From NCBI GenBank assembly GCA_030147505.1, contig JASBVG010000073.1, positions 1-64,000 on the forward strand: DNA of 64,000 bases, given 5' to 3'. A program made the position numbers and the translations under genes. Origin of the DNA: Tardiphaga sp. Lineage in GTDB: Bacteria; Pseudomonadota; Alphaproteobacteria; Rhizobiales; Xanthobacteraceae. Of the stretch, positions 16,668 to 24,491 are shown piece by piece (position 1 is the first letter of the stretch; each line of letters opens with the position of its first letter). The notes under the pieces are model-generated. The model made no database searches, was not told the origin of the DNA, and saw only the letters and a list, made by a program, of their open reading frames with translations.

Positions 16668-16820
16668 ATGACACCACGAACCGGCCACGGCGAGCCGAAG
16701 AACGAGTCCGACAAGCCGGCCCCGCCAAAAAAGCCCGTTGATGACGACGAGGAGGACGGCGATATCGCCACGCCGAAGCGCGATCGCGATGACGAGGCGG
16801 ATGCTTTCGAACCACGCTAG
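16668..16820 (+). CDS. 50-residue charged hypothetical protein
   Basis: Short ORF of 50 codons reading MTPRTGHGEPKNESDKPAPP, then a Lys/Pro segment and an Asp/Glu-rich stretch (DDDEEDGD), ending ADAFEPR. Support comes from an ideal Shine-Dalgarno GGGGAG (16656-16661) six bases before the ATG, strand agreement with the upstream small gene, and a perfect terminator 20 bases after the stop. It looks intrinsically disordered. No function can be assigned, and comparative evidence is lacking. Confidence 0.6.
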   Translation: MTPRTGHGEPKNESDKPAPPKKPVDDDEEDGDIATPKRDRDDEADAFEPR

Positions 16821-16840
16821 AAATCGTCGGACGGGAAATG

Positions 16841-16872
16841 AAAACGGCGCGCCAGTAGCGGCGCGCCGTTTT
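16841..16872. terminator. Bidirectional intrinsic terminator
   Basis: Perfect 13-bp stem: AAAACGGCGCGCC (16841-16853), loop AGTAGC, GGCGCGCCGTTTT (16860-16872). The A and T runs at the two ends let it serve both the small ORFs on the plus strand and the DapA-family operon on the minus strand. Confidence 0.88.
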
Positions 16873-16893
16873 GCGTGAAGACAGCCCGGTCGC

Positions 16894-17820
16894 TCAGGCG
16901 GCCTTCAGTCCGACATCCGGCAGGTGCGGGCGTGTGCGCAGCGCCTTCGCCATGATGTCTTCCACTTCCGCCTTCTCATGCGGCAGCAGCGCGAGGCGCG
17001 GCGGACGCGTCAGCGCGGTGCCACGACCCATGATGTTCTCGCATAGCTTGATACACTGGACGAGATCCGGCCGCGCATCGAGATGCAGCAACGGCATGAA
17101 CCATTCATAGATCTTCATGGCCTCGGCATAGCGGCCGGCCTTGGCGAGACGGAACAGCGTCTCGCCTTCGCGCGGGAACGCATTGGACATGCCGGACACC
17201 CAGCCCACTGCGCCCATGGCCACGCTTTCAACGATGACATCATCAAGACCGGCGAACAGCACGAAGCGGTCGCCCACCATGTTGCGGGTATCGATGAAAC
17301 GGCGGGTGTCGCCGGAGGAATCCTTGAAACACACCACTGTCTCGATATCGGCCAGCGTGGCCAGAATGTCCGGCGTGACGTCGTTCTTGTAGATCGGCGG
17401 GTTGTTATAGAGCATGACAGGCAGATCGGTCGCCGTCGCCACCGAACGGAAATGCGCTGCGGTCTCGAACGGTTTTGACGAATAGACCAGAGCCGGCATC
17501 ACCATGATGCCGTCGATGCCGACTCGTGCGGCCTCCTTCGCCGTCTCGACCGCGAATGCCGTGGTGAATTCGGCGATGCCGCAAAGCACCGGCACGCGGC
17601 CCCTGGCGACCGACCTGGCCGCTTCCATGATCGCGATCTTTTCCTTGCGCTCGAGCGAGGTGTTCTCACCGACCGAGCCGCAGATGATCAGGCCGGACAC
17701 GCCGTCGCGGATCAGGCCATCGATCACCTTGGCAGTGGAATCGATGTCGAGCGACAGATCGTCGTGGAACTGGGTGGTGACGGCCGGGAAGACGCCTTCC
17801 CAGGAAATGCGAGGACTCAT
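16894..17820 (-). CDS. Dihydrodipicolinate synthase (DapA) family lyase/aldolase
   Basis: Class I aldolase-type enzyme (308 residues, TIM barrel) using a Schiff-base lysine, seen as Lys166 in CFKDSSGD, with the conserved Tyr138 (LYNNPP). The phosphate-side loop reads GSVGENTSLERKEK where true DapA has G-T-T-G-E-S/A. Members near TRAP transporters usually cleave or form 2-keto acids such as sugar acids or N-acetylneuraminate-like compounds, not lysine precursors. Last gene of the predicted dctQ-dctM-dctP-lyase operon. GGAG lies 8 bases before the ATG. The true substrate is unknown. Confidence 0.88.
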   Translation of the reverse strand: MSPRISWEGVFPAVTTQFHDDLSLDIDSTAKVIDGLIRDGVSGLIICGSVGENTSLERKEKIAIMEAARSVARGRVPVLCGIAEFTTAFAVETAKEAARVGIDGIMVMPALVYSSKPFETAAHFRSVATATDLPVMLYNNPPIYKNDVTPDILATLADIETVVCFKDSSGDTRRFIDTRNMVGDRFVLFAGLDDVIVESVAMGAVGWVSGMSNAFPREGETLFRLAKAGRYAEAMKIYEWFMPLLHLDARPDLVQCIKLCENIMGRGTALTRPPRLALLPHEKAEVEDIMAKALRTRPHLPDVGLKAA

Positions 17821-17890
17821 GACAAAACTCCGTGTGATGCCGGCGTGCGATGCATGCCGGTTGATGAAACGATGAGGTGAGAGCCAGGGA

Positions 17891-18874
17891 TCAGATCGTG
17901 GCGCCGACCTTGCGCAGTTCGGTGAGCACCGGCGCCTTCGGCAGCCAGAGCTTGTCGAATTCGGCGATGACGGCTTCGGTGTCCTTGACGGCGACCTGAC
18001 GCACCGGCACCGAGGTGCCCTTGAAATTCTCGATCAGCGCCGGCTCGCCGCTCGCGAGCTCGTCGATCTGCGCGTCGAGGGTGGACTTCACCGCCTTCGT
18101 GATCAGCTCCTTGTCGGCGGCCGGCAACGACTGCCAGACACGGCCCGACACGACAGCGGCCATCGGCATGAAGACGGCGTTCATCTGCAGGATCGACTTC
18201 GACACCTTGTCGAAACGCTGATTCCACGAGAATTCGAGATCGGCCTCGAGACCGTCCACTTGGCCGTTGGACATGGCGTCGAAGACTTGCGGTGTCGGAA
18301 TCGGCGTCGGCGCGGCACCAAGCGACGAATAGAAATCGCGATAGACCGGCGTCGGATTGATGCGCAGCTTCATGCCCTTGATATCGGCGAGTGTATTGAG
18401 ATCGCGCACCGAGAACACTGCGCGCATGCCAGTGATGCCCCAGCCGAGGCCGATGGTGCCGGTCTCCTGCGGCAGCACCTCGAACAGCTTTACCGCCACG
18501 GGATGGCGCACGAATTTCGCCACCGCAGGAGTCGAGCGCACGATATAGGGCGCATTGATCGCGGCGATATGCGGCACGCGCGAGCCGAGCTCGGCGGCCT
18601 GGATGAAGCCCATATCGAGCGCGCCTGTCTGCAACTGCTGCATCATCGCTGCTTCGTTGCCGAGCTGGCCGGAGTGGAACACCGTCATGGTCAGACGGCC
18701 CTTGGTCTCTTCCTTCAGTCTGTCGGCAAGTTTTAGCGCGGCTTTATTCCAGGAATGACCGTTCGGCGTGATGAGGCCGAGGCGCATTTCCTTGGCCTGT
18801 GCGAGCGACAATGACGGAGCGAACACGGATGCAGCTGCGGAGGCTGCGAGGAAGCGACGGCGTGAGATGGTCAT
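17891..18874 (-). CDS. dctP: TRAP transporter substrate-binding protein (DctP family)
   Basis: Periplasmic receptor of a TRAP transporter, 327 residues. It begins with a twin-arginine-like signal MTISRRRFLAASAAASVFAP, cleaved near SLAQA. Family features are LGLITPNGHSWNKAALKLAD, MKLRINPTPVYRDFYSSLGA (the conserved Arg region that holds substrate carboxylates) and VDGLEADLEF. AAGGAG stands 8 bases before the ATG. It binds an organic acid of unknown identity for the DctQM permease upstream in the same operon. Confidence 0.92.
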   Translation of the reverse strand: MTISRRRFLAASAAASVFAPSLSLAQAKEMRLGLITPNGHSWNKAALKLADRLKEETKGRLTMTVFHSGQLGNEAAMMQQLQTGALDMGFIQAAELGSRVPHIAAINAPYIVRSTPAVAKFVRHPVAVKLFEVLPQETGTIGLGWGITGMRAVFSVRDLNTLADIKGMKLRINPTPVYRDFYSSLGAAPTPIPTPQVFDAMSNGQVDGLEADLEFSWNQRFDKVSKSILQMNAVFMPMAAVVSGRVWQSLPAADKELITKAVKSTLDAQIDELASGEPALIENFKGTSVPVRQVAVKDTEAVIAEFDKLWLPKAPVLTELRKVGATI

Positions 18875-18899
18875 GACGAATGCTCCTTGGCGATATGAA

Positions 18900-20165
18900 T
18901 TATTTGATGAGGGCGAGAGACAGCGACGGATAGAGCGAGAGCAGGATCAGAAGGATGCAGGAGATGAAGAAGAACGGCAGCGTCACCATGAACATCTTGC
19001 CCGGCTTGGCACCGGTGACGGCAGCGGCGACGAAGAAGCAGAGCCCGACCGGCGGCGACAGCAGGCCGAGCACGAGATTGATGACGACGACGACACCGAA
19101 CTGACGGGGATCGATGTGATAGATCTCGGTGGCGACCGGCAGCAGGATCGGCACCGTCATGATCAGGCCGGGCACGCCGTCGATCACCGTGCCGATGACC
19201 AGTAGGATGATGTTACAGAGCAGCATGAAGCTGATCGGATCCTTGGCCACCGTCTGGATCCAGGCCGCGGTTTCCTGGGGCACCTTGCCGAAGATGAGTA
19301 CCCACGAAAACACGGCAGCGGCAGCGACGAGAAACAGCACGATGGCCGAATAGATGCCCGAACGCAGCATCATCTGCGGCAGCTGCGACCACTGGAATTC
19401 CCGCGTCCAGTATTTGCCGATCAACGCCGACGCGACGGCGCCGACCGCAGCGGACTCGGTGGCATTGGCAAGGCCGGAGAGAATCGAACCGACGATCACG
19501 ATCGGGATCAGCAGCGTCGGGCAGGTGCGCAGGATGGTCATCACGCGCTGCTTCGGCGTCTGATATTCGGCCCGCGGATAGTTGTAGATGTAGCCCATAA
19601 CGGCGATGACGACGCAGAACATCACGGTCAAAATCACGCCCGGAATGATGCCGGCGATCAGCATGTCGCTGACCGAGACCTGCGCCAGCACGCTGTAGAC
19701 GACGAACATCACCGAGGGCGGAATGATCGGGCCGAGCATGCCGCCATAGGCGGTGAGGCCCGCTGCGAAGGTCTTGTCGTAACCTTTCTTCTCCATCTCC
19801 GGCACCATGATCTGCGCCATGATGGCCACCTGCGCGGTGGCCGAACCGAGAATGGACGATATGAACATGTTGGCGAGGACGTTGACGTAAGCGAGACCGC
19901 CGCGCAGCGAGCCGATGAAGGCCATCGCCATATCGACGATGCGCTGGGTGATGCCGCCGCCATTCATGATCTCGCCGATCAGAATGAACAACGGGATTGC
20001 GATCAGGCCGTAACTATCCACACCGCCGAACAGCTGTAGTGGATAGGACTGGAACAGAATCGGATTGCCGGACGCCATGATGTAGACGAAGCCGGCGAGG
20101 CACAGGCAGAGGCCGATCGGCACGCCGACCAGCATGATGATCATGAAAGCCGCAGAGGTGATCAT
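18900..20165 (-). CDS. dctM: TRAP transporter large permease (DctM family)
   Basis: Large membrane subunit of a sodium-driven TRAP transporter, 421 residues with about twelve hydrophobic segments. Recognisable family stretches are GGGITQRIVDMAMAFIGSLR, GPIIPPSVMFVVY and VIDGVPGLIMTVPI. One base separates it from the dctQ stop codon, so the two are translationally coupled, and it is followed by dctP. Confidence 0.95.
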   Translation of the reverse strand: MITSAAFMIIMLVGVPIGLCLCLAGFVYIMASGNPILFQSYPLQLFGGVDSYGLIAIPLFILIGEIMNGGGITQRIVDMAMAFIGSLRGGLAYVNVLANMFISSILGSATAQVAIMAQIMVPEMEKKGYDKTFAAGLTAYGGMLGPIIPPSVMFVVYSVLAQVSVSDMLIAGIIPGVILTVMFCVVIAVMGYIYNYPRAEYQTPKQRVMTILRTCPTLLIPIVIVGSILSGLANATESAAVGAVASALIGKYWTREFQWSQLPQMMLRSGIYSAIVLFLVAAAAVFSWVLIFGKVPQETAAWIQTVAKDPISFMLLCNIILLVIGTVIDGVPGLIMTVPILLPVATEIYHIDPRQFGVVVVINLVLGLLSPPVGLCFFVAAAVTGAKPGKMFMVTLPFFFISCILLILLSLYPSLSLALIK

Positions 20166-20166
20166 C

Positions 20167-20790
20167 TCAGTTCACCCCGTCGAGTTCGGACAGCGTGAAG
20201 CCCTTTGGCGCGATGCGAGGCACGATACCGATGTCTTCGAGCAGATTGGCGATGCCATGGATGGTCATCGACACCGCGAAGATGGGCAGCGTGAGATACA
20301 GAACCCAGGTCGGCCAGTTCAGCGTCTGGGTGCGCTCTGTGTAGAGGAAGTTAAAGGTCTGGCCGGCGAACTTCTTCGCATCGAAGCCGGCGCTGATGAT
20401 GCCGATCGGGTCCATCCAGAGCACGCAAGTGATCATCAGCCCCACACCAAACACGATCACCATGCCGGTGGCGACCAGCTTGAACAGCTTCTGGCTTTTT
20501 GCCGACAGCCGCTCGGTCATCATGGTGACCGCGAAATCGAGCCGCAGCCGCGTCATTGCGGAGGCGCCGATGAAGGTGAGCCACACCACCGAATAGACTG
20601 CGGATTCGTCGATCCAGTAGATCGGAAACTGGGCGTAACGGGTGACGACATTCACCAGGATCAGCGCCGTCAGCAGATACATGAGCCCCATGATCGCCAG
20701 CCGTTCGAAGGCGAGCAGGCCACGGGAGGCCGTCATCACCAAATGGCTGATCCCAACCTCCGAGGCCGGCGAGATTGTCTGATCACTCAT
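20167..20790 (-). CDS. dctQ: TRAP transporter small permease (DctQ family)
   Basis: Small membrane subunit of the TRAP transporter, 207 residues with four predicted membrane helices (about 36-56, 72-90, 107-130 and 160-185). The family motif region VNVVTRYAQFPIYWIDESAVYSV is cut short here but clearly matches DctQ. First gene of the operon dctQ-dctM-dctP-lyase; the operator at 20837 lies 46 bases upstream of its start. Confidence 0.9.
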   Translation of the reverse strand: MSDQTISPASEVGISHLVMTASRGLLAFERLAIMGLMYLLTALILVNVVTRYAQFPIYWIDESAVYSVVWLTFIGASAMTRLRLDFAVTMMTERLSAKSQKLFKLVATGMVIVFGVGLMITCVLWMDPIGIISAGFDAKKFAGQTFNFLYTERTQTLNWPTWVLYLTLPIFAVSMTIHGIANLLEDIGIVPRIAPKGFTLSELDGVN

Positions 20791-20836
20791 GAATGCTTCC
20801 CCCGCATGTCACAAAAGTGAGGTGATTTCGCGAATC

Positions 20837-20849
20837 GTATAATTTATAC
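20837..20849. promoter_or_regulatory. Candidate GntR (FadR-type) operator
   Basis: Perfect 13-base palindrome GTATAA-T-TTATAC in the divergent region between dctQ (starts 20790) and the GntR gene (starts 20963). Size, AT-rich core and position fit operators of FadR-subfamily GntR repressors. It probably mediates substrate-relieved repression of the TRAP operon and autoregulation. Confidence 0.65.
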
Positions 20850-20962
20850 ATTTTGCGAGTCAAATGATTGTCTGCACAAATGCACGGCTTGAAGCATTTT
20901 TGTGCAGCAGCGAAGAGACCAGCAGATCGGCGGGCTCGCCGAGAAAAAGGTTAGATATATCA

Positions 20963-21640
20963 ATGAGCGAACCGCTGAAGCACCGCACGCTTTCGGCCAT
21001 GATCACGGACCAGCTTCGACAGGCGATCCTCAATGGAACCTATCCGGCCGGCTCGCAGCTGCGCCAGGACGCGCTCGGCGAGGCTTACGGAGTGAGCCGG
21101 ATTCCGGTCCGTGAGGCGCTATTCCAACTTGAGGCCGAGGGGCTGGTGCGAATCGTGCCGCAGAAAGGCGCCATCGTCTCGGAACTGTCGCTCGACGAGA
21201 TCAATGACGTGTTCGATCTGCGCATGCTGCTGGAGCCGCGCATGCTCCAGCAATCGGCCCTGCATTTTTCGGCGGACGACTTCGCCCTGCTGGACGGCAT
21301 TCAAAAGCGCTTCGAGGCGGCGATCGCAGCCGGCAATCGCAGCGAATGGGGACAGATCAACGCCGAATTTCACATGGCGATGTATGTGAATGCGCGGCAG
21401 CCGCGCACCCAGAGCATCGTGATGGCATTGTTGCAGACGAGCGATCGCTATACGCGGATGCAGCTCTCGACCGTCGAAGCCATGGGCATCGCGGAGAAGG
21501 AGCATGCGCAACTGATTGCGCTATGTCGTGAGAGCCGCATTGAGGAAGCTTCACACTTCCTCAAGCAGCATATCGAGGCGGTGCGCAGCGATCTGCTGCG
21601 CGTGGTCGGCCGCACCATCGAGACGAGTGGCGCGGCCTGA
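20963..21640 (+). CDS. GntR family transcriptional regulator (FadR subfamily, FCD domain)
   Basis: 225 residues. The N-terminal winged helix has LRQAILNGTYPAGSQLRQDALGEA cut here to its core, then YGVSRIPVREALFQLEAEG. The C-terminal all-helical FCD domain carries FDLRMLLEP, NAEFHMAMY and EKEHAQLIALCRE, including the Asp/His metal-ligand positions. The ATG at 20963 is preferred to the upstream start of the open frame because homology begins there. Divergent from the TRAP operon, so it likely regulates it in response to the transported acid. It ends 6 bases from the stop of the convergent M20 gene. Confidence 0.92.
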   Translation: MSEPLKHRTLSAMITDQLRQAILNGTYPAGSQLRQDALGEAYGVSRIPVREALFQLEAEGLVRIVPQKGAIVSELSLDEINDVFDLRMLLEPRMLQQSALHFSADDFALLDGIQKRFEAAIAAGNRSEWGQINAEFHMAMYVNARQPRTQSIVMALLQTSDRYTRMQLSTVEAMGIAEKEHAQLIALCRESRIEEASHFLKQHIEAVRSDLLRVVGRTIETSGAA

Positions 21641-21646
21641 CGTCGT

Positions 21647-22825
21647 TTACGCCAATTCCTGTTCGACAAGGCTGGCGAAATAGCTGGCACCGATGGGCAA
21701 CAGGTCGTCGTTGAAGTCGTAGCCGGGATTGTGCACGGGCACACCGCCCTTGTCCGCGCCGCGCTGGCCGAACAGCAGATAGGCGCCGCGGTTCTTCTCC
21801 AGCATGAAGGCGAAATCCTCGCCGGCAAGGATCGGATTGCCTTCGCGCAGAACCTCTTTCACGCCCGGCACGACGGCAGCCGCCTGCGCGGCGCGCGCGG
21901 CCTCGTCTGCCGTATTGATGGTGGGCGGATAAGCACGCTTGTAGTCGAGCTCGGCGCTCCCACCATAGGCTTCCGCCGTCGATTTGACGGTGCGCTTGAA
22001 CAGCTCCTCGACGCGGTCGCGCACTTCCGGCTTCAGCGTGCGCACCGAGCCGCGCAGCTCCACCGTTTCCGGAATCACGATATTCGACGTGCCGCCATGG
22101 ATCTGGCCGATCGAGATGATCGCCGATTCCAGCGCGTCGATCTGGCGCGACGGGATCGCGTTGAGCGCATTGATCACCTGCGCCGCCATCGCCACCGTAT
22201 CGATGCCCTGCTGCGGATGCGCGCCATGGGCAGAGCGGCCGCGTAGCGTCAGCGTGAAATAATCGATCGCCGCCAGCGCCGTGCCTGTCAGCGCCTTCAC
22301 CGTGCCGAGCGGCATGTCGGGGCTGTTGTGGATGCCGTAGATGGAATCGCAGGGGAAGCGTTCGAACAACCCGTCATCCATCATCGCCTTGGCGCCGGCG
22401 AGACCTTCTTCCGCGGGCTGGAAGATCAGATGCACGGTGCCAGCAAAGTTACGCGTCTCCGCGAGATATTTTGCGGCGCCCAGCAGCATCGTGGTGTGGC
22501 CGTCATGGCCGCAGGCATGCATGCGGCCGGGATTTTGCGAGCGATGCGCGAAGTCATTGCCTTCTTCCATGGGCAGCGCGTCCATATCGGCGCGCAGGCC
22601 GATGGCGCGGTTGCTGCCGGCGGCCTGATGGCGGCCACGAATGACGCCGACCAGGCCGGTCTTGCCAAAACCGCGATGCACCTCGATGCCCCATTCGGCG
22701 AGGCGCTTCGCGACGATCTCGCTGGTGCGCTCTTCCTCAAAGCCGATTTCGGGATGCGCGTGAAAATCACGGCGCCATTCGGTCATTTCGGGATGCAGTT
22801 CATCGAGGCGGGTGCGCGGGCTCAT
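21647..22825 (-). CDS. M20 family amidohydrolase (hippurate hydrolase-like)
   Basis: Metal-dependent amidase/carboxypeptidase of the M20D type, 392 residues, which cleaves N-acyl amino acids or related amides in the cytoplasm. Metal-binding motifs are ADMDALP and HACGHDGHTTMLLG (with the metal-bridging Cys), then IFQPAEEGLAGAK and the C-terminal AGEDFAFML. The dimerisation domain contains GRSAHGAHPQQGID. The start ATG at 22825 (MSPRTRLDELHPEM) is chosen where homology starts. It is tail-to-tail with the GntR gene and may supply the amide-cleavage step of the catabolic island, though it could be unrelated. Confidence 0.92.
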   Translation of the reverse strand: MSPRTRLDELHPEMTEWRRDFHAHPEIGFEEERTSEIVAKRLAEWGIEVHRGFGKTGLVGVIRGRHQAAGSNRAIGLRADMDALPMEEGNDFAHRSQNPGRMHACGHDGHTTMLLGAAKYLAETRNFAGTVHLIFQPAEEGLAGAKAMMDDGLFERFPCDSIYGIHNSPDMPLGTVKALTGTALAAIDYFTLTLRGRSAHGAHPQQGIDTVAMAAQVINALNAIPSRQIDALESAIISIGQIHGGTSNIVIPETVELRGSVRTLKPEVRDRVEELFKRTVKSTAEAYGGSAELDYKRAYPPTINTADEAARAAQAAAVVPGVKEVLREGNPILAGEDFAFMLEKNRGAYLLFGQRGADKGGVPVHNPGYDFNDDLLPIGASYFASLVEQELA

Positions 22826-22904
22826 GAGGGTCTCACTCGTGTTCGGAATTGAAGCGGCGCGATGCTGCCTCAATCTCACCCGCAAGTCCAAGCGCAAAGC
22901 TGCG

Positions 22905-24341
22905 TCATTCTGACGAAAATCCGAACGGCACGCTGAGCGTCCTGAAATCGTCGGGTAGGAGTTCACGACCGATGGGAAGTGCAGAGCGTGCGGTACAACG
23001 TGGACGATGGCAAACGCGGCAGGCAACTCCCACCGGCGTCGGCACGTCCGCGCGCGCACCGGCGCCATCGCGCGTGTAGATCAGCTGCCCCGCATGTTCC
23101 GCGGCACAGCCGACAGCAATAGCGCGCTCGATGCGCTGAGCGCCGAACGAGCCGCCACCCGCCGTCACCGTGCGCGCGATGGAGAAGAAGCGTTGGCCAT
23201 CAGGCAATTCCAGCCACTGTGTCACGAGTTCACGCGGCGTGCGGAAGACATTATGCACGGACCACAGCGGACAGGCGCCACCATGTTTGGCGAATGGGAA
23301 ACCGGCGCCGTCGAGCAGTTTCGAGACGTTGCCGGCGGGATCGACGCGAATGAGGAAGAACGGCACCTTCTCGGCACCCGGCCGCTGCAGTGTGGTGATG
23401 CGATGAGCGCATTGCTCAAAACTCACGCCGAACTGGCGCGCCAGCGCTTCGAGATCGTAGCGGCGCGTTTCCGCCGCACGGGCGAAGGCGGCATAGGGCA
23501 TCACGATTGCCGCGGCCGCATAGCCTGCCAGCGCGCGCCGCGCCAGCAACTCGGCGCTCTTGCTGGTAAATTTGCTGTCTTCCAGCGCGACGCCGATCTC
23601 GTTGCCGAATTCGAGATAAGCGAGCTGCTGTGCCAGCTGGAAATTCAGGCTCGCGGTGTCGAGTGAATCCTCCAGCAGCAATTGCCGACGATGCAGATCG
23701 AGACGCCGCACCGAGCCAAGCATGACGTCTGGCGGCATGTAGCGCACCTGCAGTCTGTGCCGTGTCTTCAGCCGCTCGATGAATCCACTCGCGCCTGACG
23801 TCGCCTGCGCAAGGCGCTCAGCCGCATCGTCGATCGCTGCGAAGTTGTTTTTGCGAGCCGCCAGAAAACGACGCACTTCTGCAACGGGATCATTGGCATC
23901 ATAACCGCCGCCCTCCTCTGCCCCGCCGCCAGCCGACGCAGGCCCGCGACGCTCGGCGAGGGCGAGCTGCTCCTCGCGATAGGCCGTGTAGAGCCGCAAG
24001 AACGCTTCGGCCATGCCGGGATAGCTGACAGCGAGATCGCTGATCTCGAGCGAGGGAATGTCGATGTCCGAAAACATCGGCTCCTTGAGGATCGACTGCA
24101 GCCGGGCCGTCGAGTCCGCTCCGCCGTCACCGGCGAGATCGGCGAGATCAATCGTGTATGTCCGCGCGAGGCGCAGCAGCATTTCGGCGGTCATCGGTCG
24201 CTGATTACGTTCCAGCAGTGCCACATAAGGCGCTGAAATCTCCAGATCCGCTGCCATATCGGCTTGGGTCAGGCCAAGGTCGCGCCGCAGCCGCCGCAAA
24301 CGCGGCCCGATGAAGACAGATCGACCTCCCGATGACGCCAT
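22905..24341 (-). CDS. XRE-family regulator with ScfR domain (RamB-like)
   Basis: 478 residues: an N-terminal helix-turn-helix (residues 10-65, LRRDLGLTQADMAADLEIS), a central ImmA/IrrE-like region (LNFQLAQQLAYLEFG, with the zinc motif degenerate) and a C-terminal short-chain fatty acyl-CoA regulator domain with the Cys-rich CRVCHRPRC. The architecture matches Corynebacterium RamB and rhizobial ScfR proteins, which control acetate and propionate genes including isocitrate lyase. Here it is divergent from aceA, with an inverted TTTACAA/TTGTAAA pair in the shared promoter, so control of the glyoxylate bypass is the natural inference. Confidence 0.9.
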   Translation of the reverse strand: MASSGGRSVFIGPRLRRLRRDLGLTQADMAADLEISAPYVALLERNQRPMTAEMLLRLARTYTIDLADLAGDGGADSTARLQSILKEPMFSDIDIPSLEISDLAVSYPGMAEAFLRLYTAYREEQLALAERRGPASAGGGAEEGGGYDANDPVAEVRRFLAARKNNFAAIDDAAERLAQATSGASGFIERLKTRHRLQVRYMPPDVMLGSVRRLDLHRRQLLLEDSLDTASLNFQLAQQLAYLEFGNEIGVALEDSKFTSKSAELLARRALAGYAAAAIVMPYAAFARAAETRRYDLEALARQFGVSFEQCAHRITTLQRPGAEKVPFFLIRVDPAGNVSKLLDGAGFPFAKHGGACPLWSVHNVFRTPRELVTQWLELPDGQRFFSIARTVTAGGGSFGAQRIERAIAVGCAAEHAGQLIYTRDGAGARADVPTPVGVACRVCHRPRCTARSALPIGRELLPDDFRTLSVPFGFSSE

Positions 24342-24368
24342 ATCGCTACCTGAACACCGCTGTTATTG

Positions 24369-24397
24369 TTTACAACCTTACACGTCGGATTTGTAAA
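24369..24397. promoter_or_regulatory. Candidate ScfR/RamB operator in the aceA promoter
   Basis: Inverted repeat TTTACAA (24369-24375), 15 bases, TTGTAAA (24391-24397), between the divergent ScfR-type regulator and isocitrate lyase. The half-site resembles the A/T-flanked TTTGCAAA-like sites known for RamB, differing at the central base. It starts 28 bases upstream of the regulator's ATG, so autoregulation is also plausible. Confidence 0.6.
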
Positions 24398-24491
24398 GTA
24401 TGACAAGTTAGCTGCGTTCCGTCTAGTTCTCGCTGATCCCGCGCTTACAACCGACGTTAGACATTCGTCGAGAACAAGAGGGAACGGCACC

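Noticed and set aside
16513..16815. 100-codon minus-strand frame opposite the 50-residue ORF
   Set aside because: Arg-rich shadow, without a ribosome-binding site and running into a terminator.
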